This document shows, piece by piece, positions 40,020 through 49,880 of a stretch of DNA of 55,346 bases. Location: the NCBI GenBank assembly GCA_018240685.1, contig JAFEFG010000020.1, forward strand, positions 1 to 55,346, read 5' to 3'. Made by a program: the position numbers and the translations under genes. The notes beneath the pieces were generated by a model. It saw nothing but the letters and a program-made list of their open reading frames with translations. It was not told the DNA's origin and made no database searches. The stretch is from Pseudomonadota bacterium (lineage in GTDB: Bacteria > Pseudomonadota > Alphaproteobacteria > Reyranellales > Reyranellaceae). The stretch's first letter is position 1. Every line of letters starts with the position of its first letter.

Positions 40020-40604
40020 TCAGCGGTTTCCTTCGCGAGTCTGGCGATCCATGAGGTCTTTGACTTCGTCCTCGACCTCTTCCTCGGCCGATCGTGTGCT
40101 GATCAGCTTGGCCATGCCCTGCAGATCGCCGGAAACGGCCAGCCGCAGCGCCTCGATCAGCAGCGCCACCCCGACGAGGACGAATGCCAGGAGACCGGCG
40201 ATCCACAGGATCTGCGGGATGATGACCGGCGTCTCGAGGGCCGACTGGCTCCGCGAGTCCGAGGTCCAGGATTGGCCCACCACGCCCAGGCCGTGCCAGA
40301 GGATCAGGCCGAAGAAGCCGACCAGCAGCACCACGGCCACGACATCGAGCAGAAGCCGGATCTTCTGGGGGAAATGGACGTAGAGGGAATCGATCCTGAT
40401 ATGGGCGCGGTCGAGCAGGGCCGCCCCGAGACTCCAGGTCGTGCCGATGGCGAGGGCGTATCCGGCAAGTTCGTCGGCGCCGCCAATCGAGCGGTCGAGG
40501 AACTTGCGCATCACGACATCGATGCCGATGAGCACGGCGGCGAGCAGGACGAGCGCGCCGCCGAACCAAAGACCCATCTGTGCAAAGCGGCGCACGCCTC
40601 TCAT
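40020..40604 (-). CDS. dctQ: TRAP transporter small permease DctQ
   Basis: This 194-residue four-helix protein has the DctQ pattern IDVVMRKFLDRSIGGADELAG and a cytoplasmic tail rich in acidic residues (SAEEEVEDEVKDLMD), which is longer than usual. It joins DctP to DctM. The stop codon lies 1 nt from the dctM GTG, so the two are co-translated. Confidence 0.9.
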   Translation of the reverse strand: MRGVRRFAQMGLWFGGALVLLAAVLIGIDVVMRKFLDRSIGGADELAGYALAIGTTWSLGAALLDRAHIRIDSLYVHFPQKIRLLLDVVAVVLLVGFFGLILWHGLGVVGQSWTSDSRSQSALETPVIIPQILWIAGLLAFVLVGVALLIEALRLAVSGDLQGMAKLISTRSAEEEVEDEVKDLMDRQTREGNR

Positions 40605-40650
40605 TACGGGCTCCCCGTATCTCGCACTTCGCCGGGATCGAAAGGGCGGC

Positions 40651-41700
40651 TTACGGTACCGGCGCCGTCAGGCCGAGCGTCTTGCCCACCGTCTCGTTCC
40701 ACTCCTTCGCGCAGGCCGGCCCGCACCTCTTGGCCCAGCCGGCAAGCACGGCGCCTTCGACCAGCTTCTTGTGGGTAGCCATTTCCTCGGGCTTCACCGG
40801 CACGATCGTGGTCTTGGCGAGCTTGCCCATCGTGCAGGGCTGCTTGCCGGTGTTGCAGTTGTCGGCCTCGGCGGTGGTCGTCTTGACCGTCTGCCACATC
40901 TTGTTCTCGTAGGCCTTCGCCTGTTCGACGAAGAAGGCCTGGGTCTTGGGATCGAGCTTCTTCCAGCGGTCGAGATTGACGGCCAGCACGTTGATGCTCC
41001 AGCCGAGCGACATCGGGTAGATCGACTTCGTCACCTCGGTCCAGCCGGCCGTGTTGCCGGACAGGCTGCCCGTGACCGCGCAGTCGACGACGCCGTTGTT
41101 GAGGGCCGGGACGACTTCGGCGAACGCCATGCTGACGGCGGTCGCGCCGAGGCCGCCGAGGAAGTCGCGCATCGTGTTGTTGAAGACGCGAATCTTCTTG
41201 CCCTTGAAGCTGTCCAGGCCACTGACGACCTCGCGGCACCAGAACACCTGGGGCGTGTTGCCGCCGAAGGCCAGCAGCTTCGCATTCCAGTTCTTCTGAA
41301 GCTGGCGGTCGATGACGTCGCGATAGGCATTGCAGGCCGCATGGGCCTTGTCCGGATCGAGCGTCAGGCCGGCGAGATCGCACCCTTCGAAGCGGGCATC
41401 GTCGCCCGCCATCTTCGAGATATCCATGCCGGCGAAGTCCATGACGCCGAGCTTCAGCAGCCGGAGCATGGTCTTGTCGTCGACGCCCATCTGGTCGAGC
41501 GGCGTGACATCCGCCGTGATCGCGCCCTTGGAGGCTTCGGGTATGGTCTTGCGCCAGAACGGGAGCTCGTCATGGCTCGAAGCCGGCGTCGGACTGTTGA
41601 GACCGATGACCTTGAACTGGTTCTTCGGCAAATCCTGTGCCGCCGCGCCCGATGCGACCGCCGCCGCCAGCACAACCCCCGTCAACCACCGATGCAGCAT
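40651..41700 (-). CDS. dctP: TRAP transporter substrate-binding protein DctP
   Basis: This 349-residue periplasmic binding protein has a signal peptide (MLHRWLTGVVLAAAVASGAA) and the two-lobe DctP fold; FKGKKIRVFNNTMRDFLGGL and GVVDCAVTGSLSGNTAGW are in the ligand-binding region, with an Arg in IRVFN in the place of the family carboxylate-binding Arg. Six or more Cys in the mature part suggest disulfides. The ATG at 41700 starts the signal peptide. It is divergent from hyuB, which suggests the ligand may be a hydantoin, oxoproline or related acid; this is inference. Confidence 0.9.
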   Translation of the reverse strand: MLHRWLTGVVLAAAVASGAAAQDLPKNQFKVIGLNSPTPASSHDELPFWRKTIPEASKGAITADVTPLDQMGVDDKTMLRLLKLGVMDFAGMDISKMAGDDARFEGCDLAGLTLDPDKAHAACNAYRDVIDRQLQKNWNAKLLAFGGNTPQVFWCREVVSGLDSFKGKKIRVFNNTMRDFLGGLGATAVSMAFAEVVPALNNGVVDCAVTGSLSGNTAGWTEVTKSIYPMSLGWSINVLAVNLDRWKKLDPKTQAFFVEQAKAYENKMWQTVKTTTAEADNCNTGKQPCTMGKLAKTTIVPVKPEEMATHKKLVEGAVLAGWAKRCGPACAKEWNETVGKTLGLTAPVP

Positions 41701-41853
41701 TGCGTTGCCCCCAACTAGATCCGCAAGTGAATGTCGCCGAACGTGGCGAGCAAAATGTGCGCCAACCCACTGTCGCGAGCTTGAATTCCCTTCGATGGCG
41801 CCGATGCGCCGGATTCGTTTGCCGACGAGAGAGCGGCCCGGCACGATGCTGCC

Positions 41854-43662
41854 ATGTCCAAGCTGAAAGATCCAATTGCGTTCGAGCTGTTCAAGAACGC
41901 CATCTTCTCCATCGCCGACGAGATGGCGCTCACCGTGTTCCGTACGACCTATTCCGGCGTGCTGAAAGACAACATGGACTACTCGACGGGCTTCGCCGAC
42001 GCCGACGGCAAGCTGGTGGCGCAGGGCCTGACGCTGCCCGGCCATCTCGGCTCGGTGCCGACGGCGATGGAAGCGATCATGCGCCACTACAAGGACGACA
42101 TGGTCGAGGGCGACGTCTTCATCATGAACGATCCGTTCGACGGCGGCATGCACCTGCCGGACATCTTCGTGTTCAAGCCGCTCTATCACGAAGGCCGGCG
42201 CATGGCCTTCGCCTGCACCGTCTGCCATCACACCGACGTCGGCGGCCGCGTCGCGGGCTCGAACGCGTCCGATTCGACGGAGATCTATGCCGAGGGCCTG
42301 CGCATCGCGCCGCTCAAGCTCTACGAGGCGGGCAAGATCAACAAGACCATCATGACCTTCATCGAGAAGAACGTGCGCCTGCCGGTGAAGGTGTTCGGCG
42401 ACCTGCGCGCCCAGCTCGCCGCCTGCCATATCGCCGAGCAGCAGTTCGCCGACCTCGTGAAGCGCTATGGCCCCGACCAGACCGCCGCCTTCATGCGCGA
42501 GACCGTGGACTATGCCGAGCGCCTGACGCGCAGCGCGCTTGCCAAGCTGCCCGACGGCGAATGGAGCTTCGAGGACTGGATCGACGATGACGGTGTCGAT
42601 TACGGCAAGCCGATCCGCCTGTTCGTCACCATCCGCAAGACCGGCGACCACATGGTGGTCGACTGGACCGGCACCAACCCGCAGGTGAAGGGCGCGATCA
42701 ACAACACGCTCTCCTTCACCAAGGCCGCGTCCTATTGCGGCATCCGCTCAGTGCTGCCGCCCGGCATTCCCAACAATGAAGGCGTGTTCCGCGCCATCGA
42801 GGTGATCTGTCCGCCGGGCACCGTCGGCAACGGCGTGCTGCCGGCGGCGTGTGCGGCACGCGGCCTCACCGGCTTCCGCATGGTCGACTGCATGTTCGGC
42901 GCGCTCGCGATGATGCTGCCCGACAAGGTCAAGGCAGCGGGTGACGGCGGCAACACCGGCATCTCGATCGGCGGCTACGATGCGCAGCGCAAGCCGTTCA
43001 TCTATGTCGACTTCACCTGCGGCGCCTGGGGCGCGCGTCCGTGGGCCGACGGGCTCGACGGCAACAGCCACATGATGGCCAACATGGCTTCGCACTCGAT
43101 CGAGGTGACCGAGGCGGAGGAGCCGATCCAGCTCCTCGCCTACGAGTTCGTGCCCGACAAGGCCGGTGCCGGCAAGTATCGCGGCGGCGTGCCGTTCCGG
43201 CGCGATTACCGGTTCCTCGAGGAGGAGGGCACGCTGCAGGTTCGCTCCGACCGGCGCGATCATCGTCCCTTCGGCCTCTATGGCGGCAATCCCGGTGCGC
43301 CGTCCGAGAACTACCTGAACCCGCAGGCCGAGAACAAACCCCTGCCCGGCAAGCTCACGATGACGATCAGGAAGGGCGACATCTTCCGTCATGTCCTGGC
43401 CGGCGCCGGCGGGTGGGGCGATCCGCTGGAGCGCGATCCCGCCGCGGTGCTGAAAGACGTGCGCAACGAGCTGCTGTCGCCGGCAAAGGCGGTGGCCGAT
43501 TACGGTGTCGTGGTCGATACGGCGCACTGGACCGTCGACGCCGCCGCCACCGCGAAGCGTCGCGAGCAGATCAGGCAGGCGCGCGGCTGGACGGATCCGC
43601 CCAAGGTGCAATGGCAGGATCCACCGACATCGGCCTCCGGCGCCGTGCAGGCGGCAGAATGA
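41854..43662 (+). CDS. hyuB: Hydantoinase/oxoprolinase subunit B
   Basis: This 602-residue protein is the HyuB half of an ATP-dependent cyclic-amide hydrolase (N-methylhydantoinase, 5-oxoprolinase or acetone carboxylase relatives). TTYSGVLKDNMDYSTGFAD, FIMNDPFDGGMHLPD and CHHTDVGGRVAGS are family motifs, with the His pair likely in metal binding. VDWTGTNPQVKGAINN and GDGGNTGISIGGYD follow. It is coupled to hyuA by an ATGA overlap and is divergent from dctP. Confidence 0.93.
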   Translation: MSKLKDPIAFELFKNAIFSIADEMALTVFRTTYSGVLKDNMDYSTGFADADGKLVAQGLTLPGHLGSVPTAMEAIMRHYKDDMVEGDVFIMNDPFDGGMHLPDIFVFKPLYHEGRRMAFACTVCHHTDVGGRVAGSNASDSTEIYAEGLRIAPLKLYEAGKINKTIMTFIEKNVRLPVKVFGDLRAQLAACHIAEQQFADLVKRYGPDQTAAFMRETVDYAERLTRSALAKLPDGEWSFEDWIDDDGVDYGKPIRLFVTIRKTGDHMVVDWTGTNPQVKGAINNTLSFTKAASYCGIRSVLPPGIPNNEGVFRAIEVICPPGTVGNGVLPAACAARGLTGFRMVDCMFGALAMMLPDKVKAAGDGGNTGISIGGYDAQRKPFIYVDFTCGAWGARPWADGLDGNSHMMANMASHSIEVTEAEEPIQLLAYEFVPDKAGAGKYRGGVPFRRDYRFLEEEGTLQVRSDRRDHRPFGLYGGNPGAPSENYLNPQAENKPLPGKLTMTIRKGDIFRHVLAGAGGWGDPLERDPAAVLKDVRNELLSPAKAVADYGVVVDTAHWTVDAAATAKRREQIRQARGWTDPPKVQWQDPPTSASGAVQAAE

Positions 43663-45770
43663 GCGCCGTCGGCACCTATCGTGTCGGCGTCGATATCGGC
43701 GGCACGTTCACGGATATCGTCCTGCTGGGCGCGGACGGTACGATCCACACCAAGAAGATCTCCTCCAGCGTCGGCAACTATGCCCAGGCGATCGTCGACG
43801 GCTTGAGCGAGCTGTTCGTCGAAACCGGCCTGGCGGGCCAGGCCATCGAGGAGATCCGTCACGGCACGACCGTGGCGTCGAACGCCATCCTGGAACACAA
43901 GGGCGCGCGCGTCGGCCTGATCACCACCAAGGGCTTCCGCGACGTCCTGGAGATCCGCACGCTGCGCATGCCCCGGCTCTACGATCTGGCCTGGGAGAAG
44001 CCGGCGCCGCTGGTGGAGCGCTACCTGCGCCAGGTCGTCGACGAGCGTGTCGATGCGCGGGGCCGGATCGAGACGGCGCTCGACATCAAGGACGCCGAGC
44101 GCGCCGTCGATGCCCTGCTGGCCGAGAAGGTCGAAGCGATCGCGGTCTGCCTCCTCAACTCCTTCGCCAATCCGCGCCACGAGCTGATGATCAAGGAGGT
44201 GATCGAGCGCAAGGCGCCCGGCCTCAAGCACAGCGTGTCGTACGAGGTGCTGCCGGAGATAAAGGAGTACGAGCGCACCTCGACGACCGTCATCAATGCC
44301 TATGTCATGCCCATCGTTGCGAGCTATCTGCGCGCGCTCCGCAACGGCCTCGATGGTGCCGCCATCCCCGCGCCCCTGCTGCTCATGCAGTCGAACGGCG
44401 GACTGACCAGTGACGCAGCGGCTGCCGAGCGGCCGATGAACATCATCGAGTCCGGTCCCGCAGGCGGCGTCGTCGGCGCCCAGGCCCTGGCCCGCGCCAA
44501 GGCATTGCCCAAGATCATCACCTTCGACATGGGCGGCACGACGGCCAAGGCCTCGATGGTCGAGGATGGCGAGGTCAGCCGCGCTGCGGAGTACTCCGTC
44601 GGCGCCGGCATCATGATCGGCTCGCGCCTTCTGACCGGCGCCGGCTACATGCTGAAGGTGCCGGCGATCGATCTCGCCGAGGTCGGCGCCGGCGGCGGTT
44701 CCCATGTCTGGATCGACGGCGGCGGCTCGCTGCAGATCGGGCCGGAGAGCGCGGGCGCCCTGCCGGGGCCCGTCTGCTACGACAAGGGCGGCGAGATGCC
44801 GACGGTCACCGACGCCAACGTCCTGCTCGGGTACATCAATCCGCAGCACCTGGTCGGCGGCGCGCTCGCGCTCAATGCGGCCAAGGCGCGCCAGGCCTTC
44901 GAGACGAAGGTCGCGCAACCGCTCGGCCTGCCGCTCGAGAAGGCGGCCTACGGCGCGCACCAGATCGCGGCGTCGAACATGATCCGCGCCATCAAGGCGG
45001 TGTCGACCGAGCGCGGCCGCGATCCGCGCGAGTTCGCATTGTTCGCCTTCGGCGGCAACGGTCCGCTGTTCGCCTGCGGCATGGCCCGCGCGCTCGGCAT
45101 GAGCCGTGTCGTGGTGCCGCCGTCGGCCGGCCTCTTTTCCTCGTTCGGCCTGCTCTATGCCGACGTCGAGCATCACTATTCGCGGACCTTCCGGCGGCTG
45201 CTGCGGCAGGCCGATCTGGCGGAGATCCAGCGCGCCTGGAACAGCCTCGCCGATCAGGCGACGGCACAGCTCGCGGCGGAGGGCTTCACGGGCAGTCACA
45301 TCCGTCTGCGCCGCTCGGCTGCGCTGCACTATCAGGGCCAGAGCTACGAACTCACGGTGCCGGTGCCGGACGGTGCCATCGACGACAGGATGGTGACGCT
45401 GCTCGAGGAGGCGTTCGGCCGCGAGCACGAGAGGACCTACGGCCATCGCGCCGGCCCCGACGAGCCGGTCGAGCTGGTGTCGATCCAGATCGTCGGGCAG
45501 GGCCTGCGTCAGGGAGCGGGCGTCCCCGAGCGGTTGAAGCCGAGCCGGGCCGAGCCCGTGCCGGCGCCGCCGCGGCCGGCCTATTTCGGCGCCAACGGCA
45601 GTGGCCCTGCTGCGGGCTGGGTCGAGACACCGGTCCTGCGCCGGTCCGATCTCGCCGAAGCCCGCCAGGGGCCGCTGATCGTGGAGGAGTACGATGCCAC
45701 CTGCGTCGTGCCGCCCGGCGCCACGGCGAGCCTCGACGCCGGCGGCAACATCGTCATCGACCTTGAGTAG
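43659..45770 (+). CDS. hyuA: Hydantoinase/oxoprolinase subunit A
   Basis: This 703-residue protein is the ATP-dependent half of the hydrolase. VGVDIGGTFTDIVLLG is the actin-like phosphate-binding segment; EIRHGTTVASNAILEHKGAR and FDMGGTTAKASMVEDG are conserved; GGGSHVWIDGGGSLQIGPES marks the metal/substrate region. It is the last gene of the pair, and its stop is followed by a palindrome. Substrate (hydantoin versus oxoproline) cannot be told from sequence. Confidence 0.93.
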   Translation: MSAVGTYRVGVDIGGTFTDIVLLGADGTIHTKKISSSVGNYAQAIVDGLSELFVETGLAGQAIEEIRHGTTVASNAILEHKGARVGLITTKGFRDVLEIRTLRMPRLYDLAWEKPAPLVERYLRQVVDERVDARGRIETALDIKDAERAVDALLAEKVEAIAVCLLNSFANPRHELMIKEVIERKAPGLKHSVSYEVLPEIKEYERTSTTVINAYVMPIVASYLRALRNGLDGAAIPAPLLLMQSNGGLTSDAAAAERPMNIIESGPAGGVVGAQALARAKALPKIITFDMGGTTAKASMVEDGEVSRAAEYSVGAGIMIGSRLLTGAGYMLKVPAIDLAEVGAGGGSHVWIDGGGSLQIGPESAGALPGPVCYDKGGEMPTVTDANVLLGYINPQHLVGGALALNAAKARQAFETKVAQPLGLPLEKAAYGAHQIAASNMIRAIKAVSTERGRDPREFALFAFGGNGPLFACGMARALGMSRVVVPPSAGLFSSFGLLYADVEHHYSRTFRRLLRQADLAEIQRAWNSLADQATAQLAAEGFTGSHIRLRRSAALHYQGQSYELTVPVPDGAIDDRMVTLLEEAFGREHERTYGHRAGPDEPVELVSIQIVGQGLRQGAGVPERLKPSRAEPVPAPPRPAYFGANGSGPAAGWVETPVLRRSDLAEARQGPLIVEEYDATCVVPPGATASLDAGGNIVIDLE

Positions 45771-46058
45771 CGAAGGCGGCGGCGACGTGCCGCCGCTGGC
45801 CTTGGCGCGCGCGCCGGGGCGTAGACGACCGGAATGAGGCTGTGGCCCGACCCGCCCCTATAGCGGGTGCATGTCCGTGGCCCGACCCTCGCTCCGTGTT
45901 TTCGGCCCGGCCCGCTCTGCCGGTCCGCCGGACCGGCAGAGCGGGCGGCTCCGGGGCGTCCGGACCCGCGACGACACCCGCCTCGAATTGATTCGCCGTT
46001 ATTTAAAGCGTCACTTTTCGTAACCGGGCCGGGTGTCGCCAGTCGACGGGCCGAAGGG
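45771..46058. other. Gap between convergent hyuA and monooxygenase genes
   Basis: This 288-bp gap has no convincing gene. It holds a direct repeat GTGGCCCGACCC (two copies, near 45842 and 45877), a short hairpin ACCCGC-N7-GCGGGT (about 45850-45868), the 17-bp palindrome listed separately, and a lower-GC stretch (about 45985-46020) toward the monooxygenase stop codon. Confidence 0.55.
45910..45946. terminator. Perfect 17-bp palindrome with 3-nt loop
   Basis: GCCCGCTCTGCCGGTCC is followed by GCC and its exact reverse complement. It lies between convergent genes, so a bidirectional terminator or transcript-stabilising hairpin is the simplest reading. No T-run follows on either strand, so it could instead be a mobile palindromic unit of the REP type. 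Confidence 0.55.
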
Positions 46059-47702
46059 TCAGGCCGTCACCCCCGTGTGCTGCGAGAGCGTGAAGCCCTC
46101 GTACCCCGTGGCGGCGATCTCGTCGCAGCGCTTCTTGTAACGGTCGAAGCCGCCGACATAGGGCATGAACACGCGCGGCTTGCCCGGGATGTTGGCGCCC
46201 ACGTACCAGGAGTTGGCGAGCGGATAGAGCGTGCTGTCGGCCACGGCATTCACGTGGGCGACCCAGTCATGCTCGGCCCGGGGCGTCGGCTCGATGCGGT
46301 CGAGCTGGTGCTTGCCGAGATGGTCGATCGCATCGGCGATCCAGTCGACGTGCTGCTCGATCGAGGCGATCATCTGAGTCTTCACGCTGGGGCTGCCGGG
46401 GCCGGTGACGATGAACATGTTGGGGAAGCCCGCCACCATCAGGCCGAGATAGGTGAGCGGCCCGCCCTCCCAGTGCTTGCGCAGAACGGCGCCCCCGCTG
46501 GTGCGGATGTCGATTTCGTTCAGCGCGCCGGTCATGGCATCGAAGCCGGTGGCGAAGCAGATCGCGTCGAACTCGTATTCCGCGCCGGACTCGAGACGAA
46601 GGCCCTTCGGTGTCAGCTCCTTGATCGGATCGGAGCGCACATCGACCAGCGCCACGTTCGGCCGGTTGTAGGTCTCGTAGTAGTTGGTGTCGAGGCAGAG
46701 GCGCTTGGTGCCGATCGGATGGTCCTTGGGCGCCAGCAGCTCGGCGGTGCGCTTGTCCTTCACGATCGAGCGGATCTTGTCGCGGGCGAACTCCGAGGCG
46801 GTGTCGTTGGCCTCCTTGCTCACCAGCAGGTCGGTGAAGGAATAGAGGTAGCTGATGCTGCCGCCCTGCTTCCATTTCTCCTCGTAGATCCGCGCGCGCT
46901 CCTCGGGCGGGACCTCGAGCGTCTTCTTGGTCGGCTTGGGGTGGCCGCCGATCGCGAACGGCGTCTCCATCGCCGCGGCGCGGCGCTGCGCATACTCGGC
47001 CTTGTGCGGGCCCTCGCGGTCCGGCGTCATCGGCCCGTTGCGCGCCGGCAGGCTGAAGTTGGCGGTGCGCTGGAAGACGGTGAGCTGCTTGGCCTGCTGG
47101 GCGATGATCGGGATCATCTGCACGCCCGACGAGCCGGTGCCGATCACGCCGACGCGCAGCCCGGTGAAGTCGACGCCCTCATGCGGCCACAGGCCGGTGT
47201 GGTACCACTTGCCCTTGAAGTCGTGGATGCCCTTGAAGTCCGGCACGCGCGGCGTCGAGAGATTGCCCGCCGCCATGATGCAATAGCGCGCCTTGATCGT
47301 CTCGCCGTCCTTGGTGGTCAGCGTCCACTCGTTGGCCTTGTCGTCGAACACCGCCGACCGGATGCGGGTGTTGAGCTGCACATCGCGGCGCAGGTCGAAG
47401 CGGTCGGCGACATGGTTGATGTAGCGCAGGATCTCGGGCTGCGTGCCGTAGCGCTCCGGCCACTTCCAGTCCTGCTGCAGCTGCTCGTCGAAGCTGTAGG
47501 AATATTCCAGGCTCTCGACGTCGCAGCGCGCGCCCGGATAGCGGTTCCAGAACCAGGTGCCGCCGATCCCGGAGCCCTGTTCGTAGGCGCGGACCTTGAG
47601 GCCCATCTTGCGCAGGCGATGGATGGCGTAGAGGCCGGCGAGACCGCCGCCGACAATGGCGACGTCGAGATGGCGCGGCGCAGCGTGCGAAGCATCGGGC
47701 AT
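46059..47702 (-). CDS. Flavin monooxygenase, Baeyer-Villiger type
   Basis: This 547-residue FAD/NADPH enzyme should oxygenate ketones or aldehydes to esters. It has the FAD motif GGGLAG (residues 18-23), the fingerprint FKGKWYHTGLWP (162-173, matching FxGxxxHxxxWP), and the NADPH motif GTGSSG (188-193). WFWNRYPGARCD is another Baeyer-Villiger block. The start at 47702 is supported by AGAGGA 8 nt upstream; upstream in-frame codons add no family sequence. It is divergent from the esterase gene, which could hydrolyse the ester product. Confidence 0.92.
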   Translation of the reverse strand: MPDASHAAPRHLDVAIVGGGLAGLYAIHRLRKMGLKVRAYEQGSGIGGTWFWNRYPGARCDVESLEYSYSFDEQLQQDWKWPERYGTQPEILRYINHVADRFDLRRDVQLNTRIRSAVFDDKANEWTLTTKDGETIKARYCIMAAGNLSTPRVPDFKGIHDFKGKWYHTGLWPHEGVDFTGLRVGVIGTGSSGVQMIPIIAQQAKQLTVFQRTANFSLPARNGPMTPDREGPHKAEYAQRRAAAMETPFAIGGHPKPTKKTLEVPPEERARIYEEKWKQGGSISYLYSFTDLLVSKEANDTASEFARDKIRSIVKDKRTAELLAPKDHPIGTKRLCLDTNYYETYNRPNVALVDVRSDPIKELTPKGLRLESGAEYEFDAICFATGFDAMTGALNEIDIRTSGGAVLRKHWEGGPLTYLGLMVAGFPNMFIVTGPGSPSVKTQMIASIEQHVDWIADAIDHLGKHQLDRIEPTPRAEHDWVAHVNAVADSTLYPLANSWYVGANIPGKPRVFMPYVGGFDRYKKRCDEIAATGYEGFTLSQHTGVTA

Positions 47703-47840
47703 GGTCGTTTCCTCTGGACTTGTTGGCGACAGCGTCCAATGCAACAGCCGGCTTGGCAAGATCGCGTCGAGCACGGAAGCGGCAGGCGAAATTCCGCGCG
47801 ATGCAGGCTAGGCTCGGTGCGGGGAAGAAACGGAGGGCGC

Positions 47841-48929
47841 GTGAGCGACACCGACGAGACGGCGGACACGATCGCGCGGCTGGTGCCGGCGACCCTGCGC
47901 GCCCTGCAGGCTCTCGAATTCGCCGGCCGTCATCTGGCACCGGAAAGCCTGCTCGAGCTGGTCGCGGCGCTGCGGCAGCGTGACGACGATCTGCCTGCAG
48001 CGCTCGCCGCGTCGCGCGCCTTCGACTGGCCGGACCGTCTGGAGCCGTTCCGCAATTGCCTCGAGCGCTCGGCTGCGGCGGCCGTCGAGGGAGTTGCCGC
48101 TCTCATCGCCGCCCCCGGGGCCGATCAGCCGATCGTCGCCGCCTACCGGGCGCTCAGATCCTATGCGCTGGCGGCTGAGGCGCTCTATCCGCTGGCGGCG
48201 CATCTGCGGCCGGTGAGCCAGTTTTTTCTCGAGGCCGGCGCCCGCGACGATGCGGCCTTGCAGGCCCGCCTTGGGGCCGCCGACGCCACGCGCGAGGATG
48301 TCGGCTCGATGCATGTCGACGGTCCGGCTGGCACGCGCGGGGCGTTCTCGCTCTACGTTCCGGAATATTACGATGCCCGGCAGGCCTGGCCGCTGGTGGT
48401 CGCGCTGCACGGCGGCAGCGGCAATGGCGGCGCGTTCCTCTGGAGCTGGGTGCGCGAGGCGCGCACGCGCGGCTTCGTCGTCATCGCGCCCACCGCCCGC
48501 GGATCGACCTGGTCGCTGATGGAACCCGAGGTCGACGGGCCCAACATCGACAGCATGGTGTCGCGGGTCGCCGCCGACTGGAACATCGACCCGCGCCGCC
48601 GGCTTCTCACCGGCATGAGCGACGGCGGCACCTTCACCTATGTCCTCGGCCTGCGCGGCGATTGCCGCTTCACCCATCTGGCGCCGGTGGCGGCCGCTTT
48701 CCATCCGATGCTGATGACCTTTGCCGACGCAGGCCGTTTGCGCGGCTTGCCGATCCACATCGTTCACGGTGCCCGCGACTGGATGTTCCCGCCGGAGCTC
48801 GCGCGCTCGGCGCGGCGGACTCTGGAGCAGGCCGGCGCGGCGGTGATCTATCGCGAGATCGCCGATCTCTCGCACACCTATCCGCGTGACGAGAACGGCG
48901 CGATCCTCGACTGGTTCCTGGCGGGTTGA
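47841..48929 (+). CDS. Alpha/beta hydrolase, esterase/depolymerase-like
   Basis: This 362-residue protein has an N-terminal helical part (residues about 1-135) without known domain and a C-terminal alpha/beta hydrolase. PLVVALHGGSGNGG is the oxyanion loop, TGMSDGGTF the nucleophile elbow, HGARDWMFPP the Asp and LSHTYPRDE the His region. It resembles phospholipase/carboxylesterase and PHB-depolymerase-like members. No signal peptide is seen. It starts with GTG at 47841, supported by GGAGGG 3 nt upstream. Divergent partner of the monooxygenase. Confidence 0.82.
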   Translation: MSDTDETADTIARLVPATLRALQALEFAGRHLAPESLLELVAALRQRDDDLPAALAASRAFDWPDRLEPFRNCLERSAAAAVEGVAALIAAPGADQPIVAAYRALRSYALAAEALYPLAAHLRPVSQFFLEAGARDDAALQARLGAADATREDVGSMHVDGPAGTRGAFSLYVPEYYDARQAWPLVVALHGGSGNGGAFLWSWVREARTRGFVVIAPTARGSTWSLMEPEVDGPNIDSMVSRVAADWNIDPRRRLLTGMSDGGTFTYVLGLRGDCRFTHLAPVAAAFHPMLMTFADAGRLRGLPIHIVHGARDWMFPPELARSARRTLEQAGAAVIYREIADLSHTYPRDENGAILDWFLAG

Positions 48930-48950
48930 CGGGCCTGGTCCGTCGCCGGC

Positions 48951-49854
<904 letters not shown>

Positions 49855-49880
<26 letters not shown>

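Noticed and set aside
41701..41853. Small hairpins between dctP and hyuB
   Set aside because: Arms of only 5 bp in GC-rich DNA are expected by chance.
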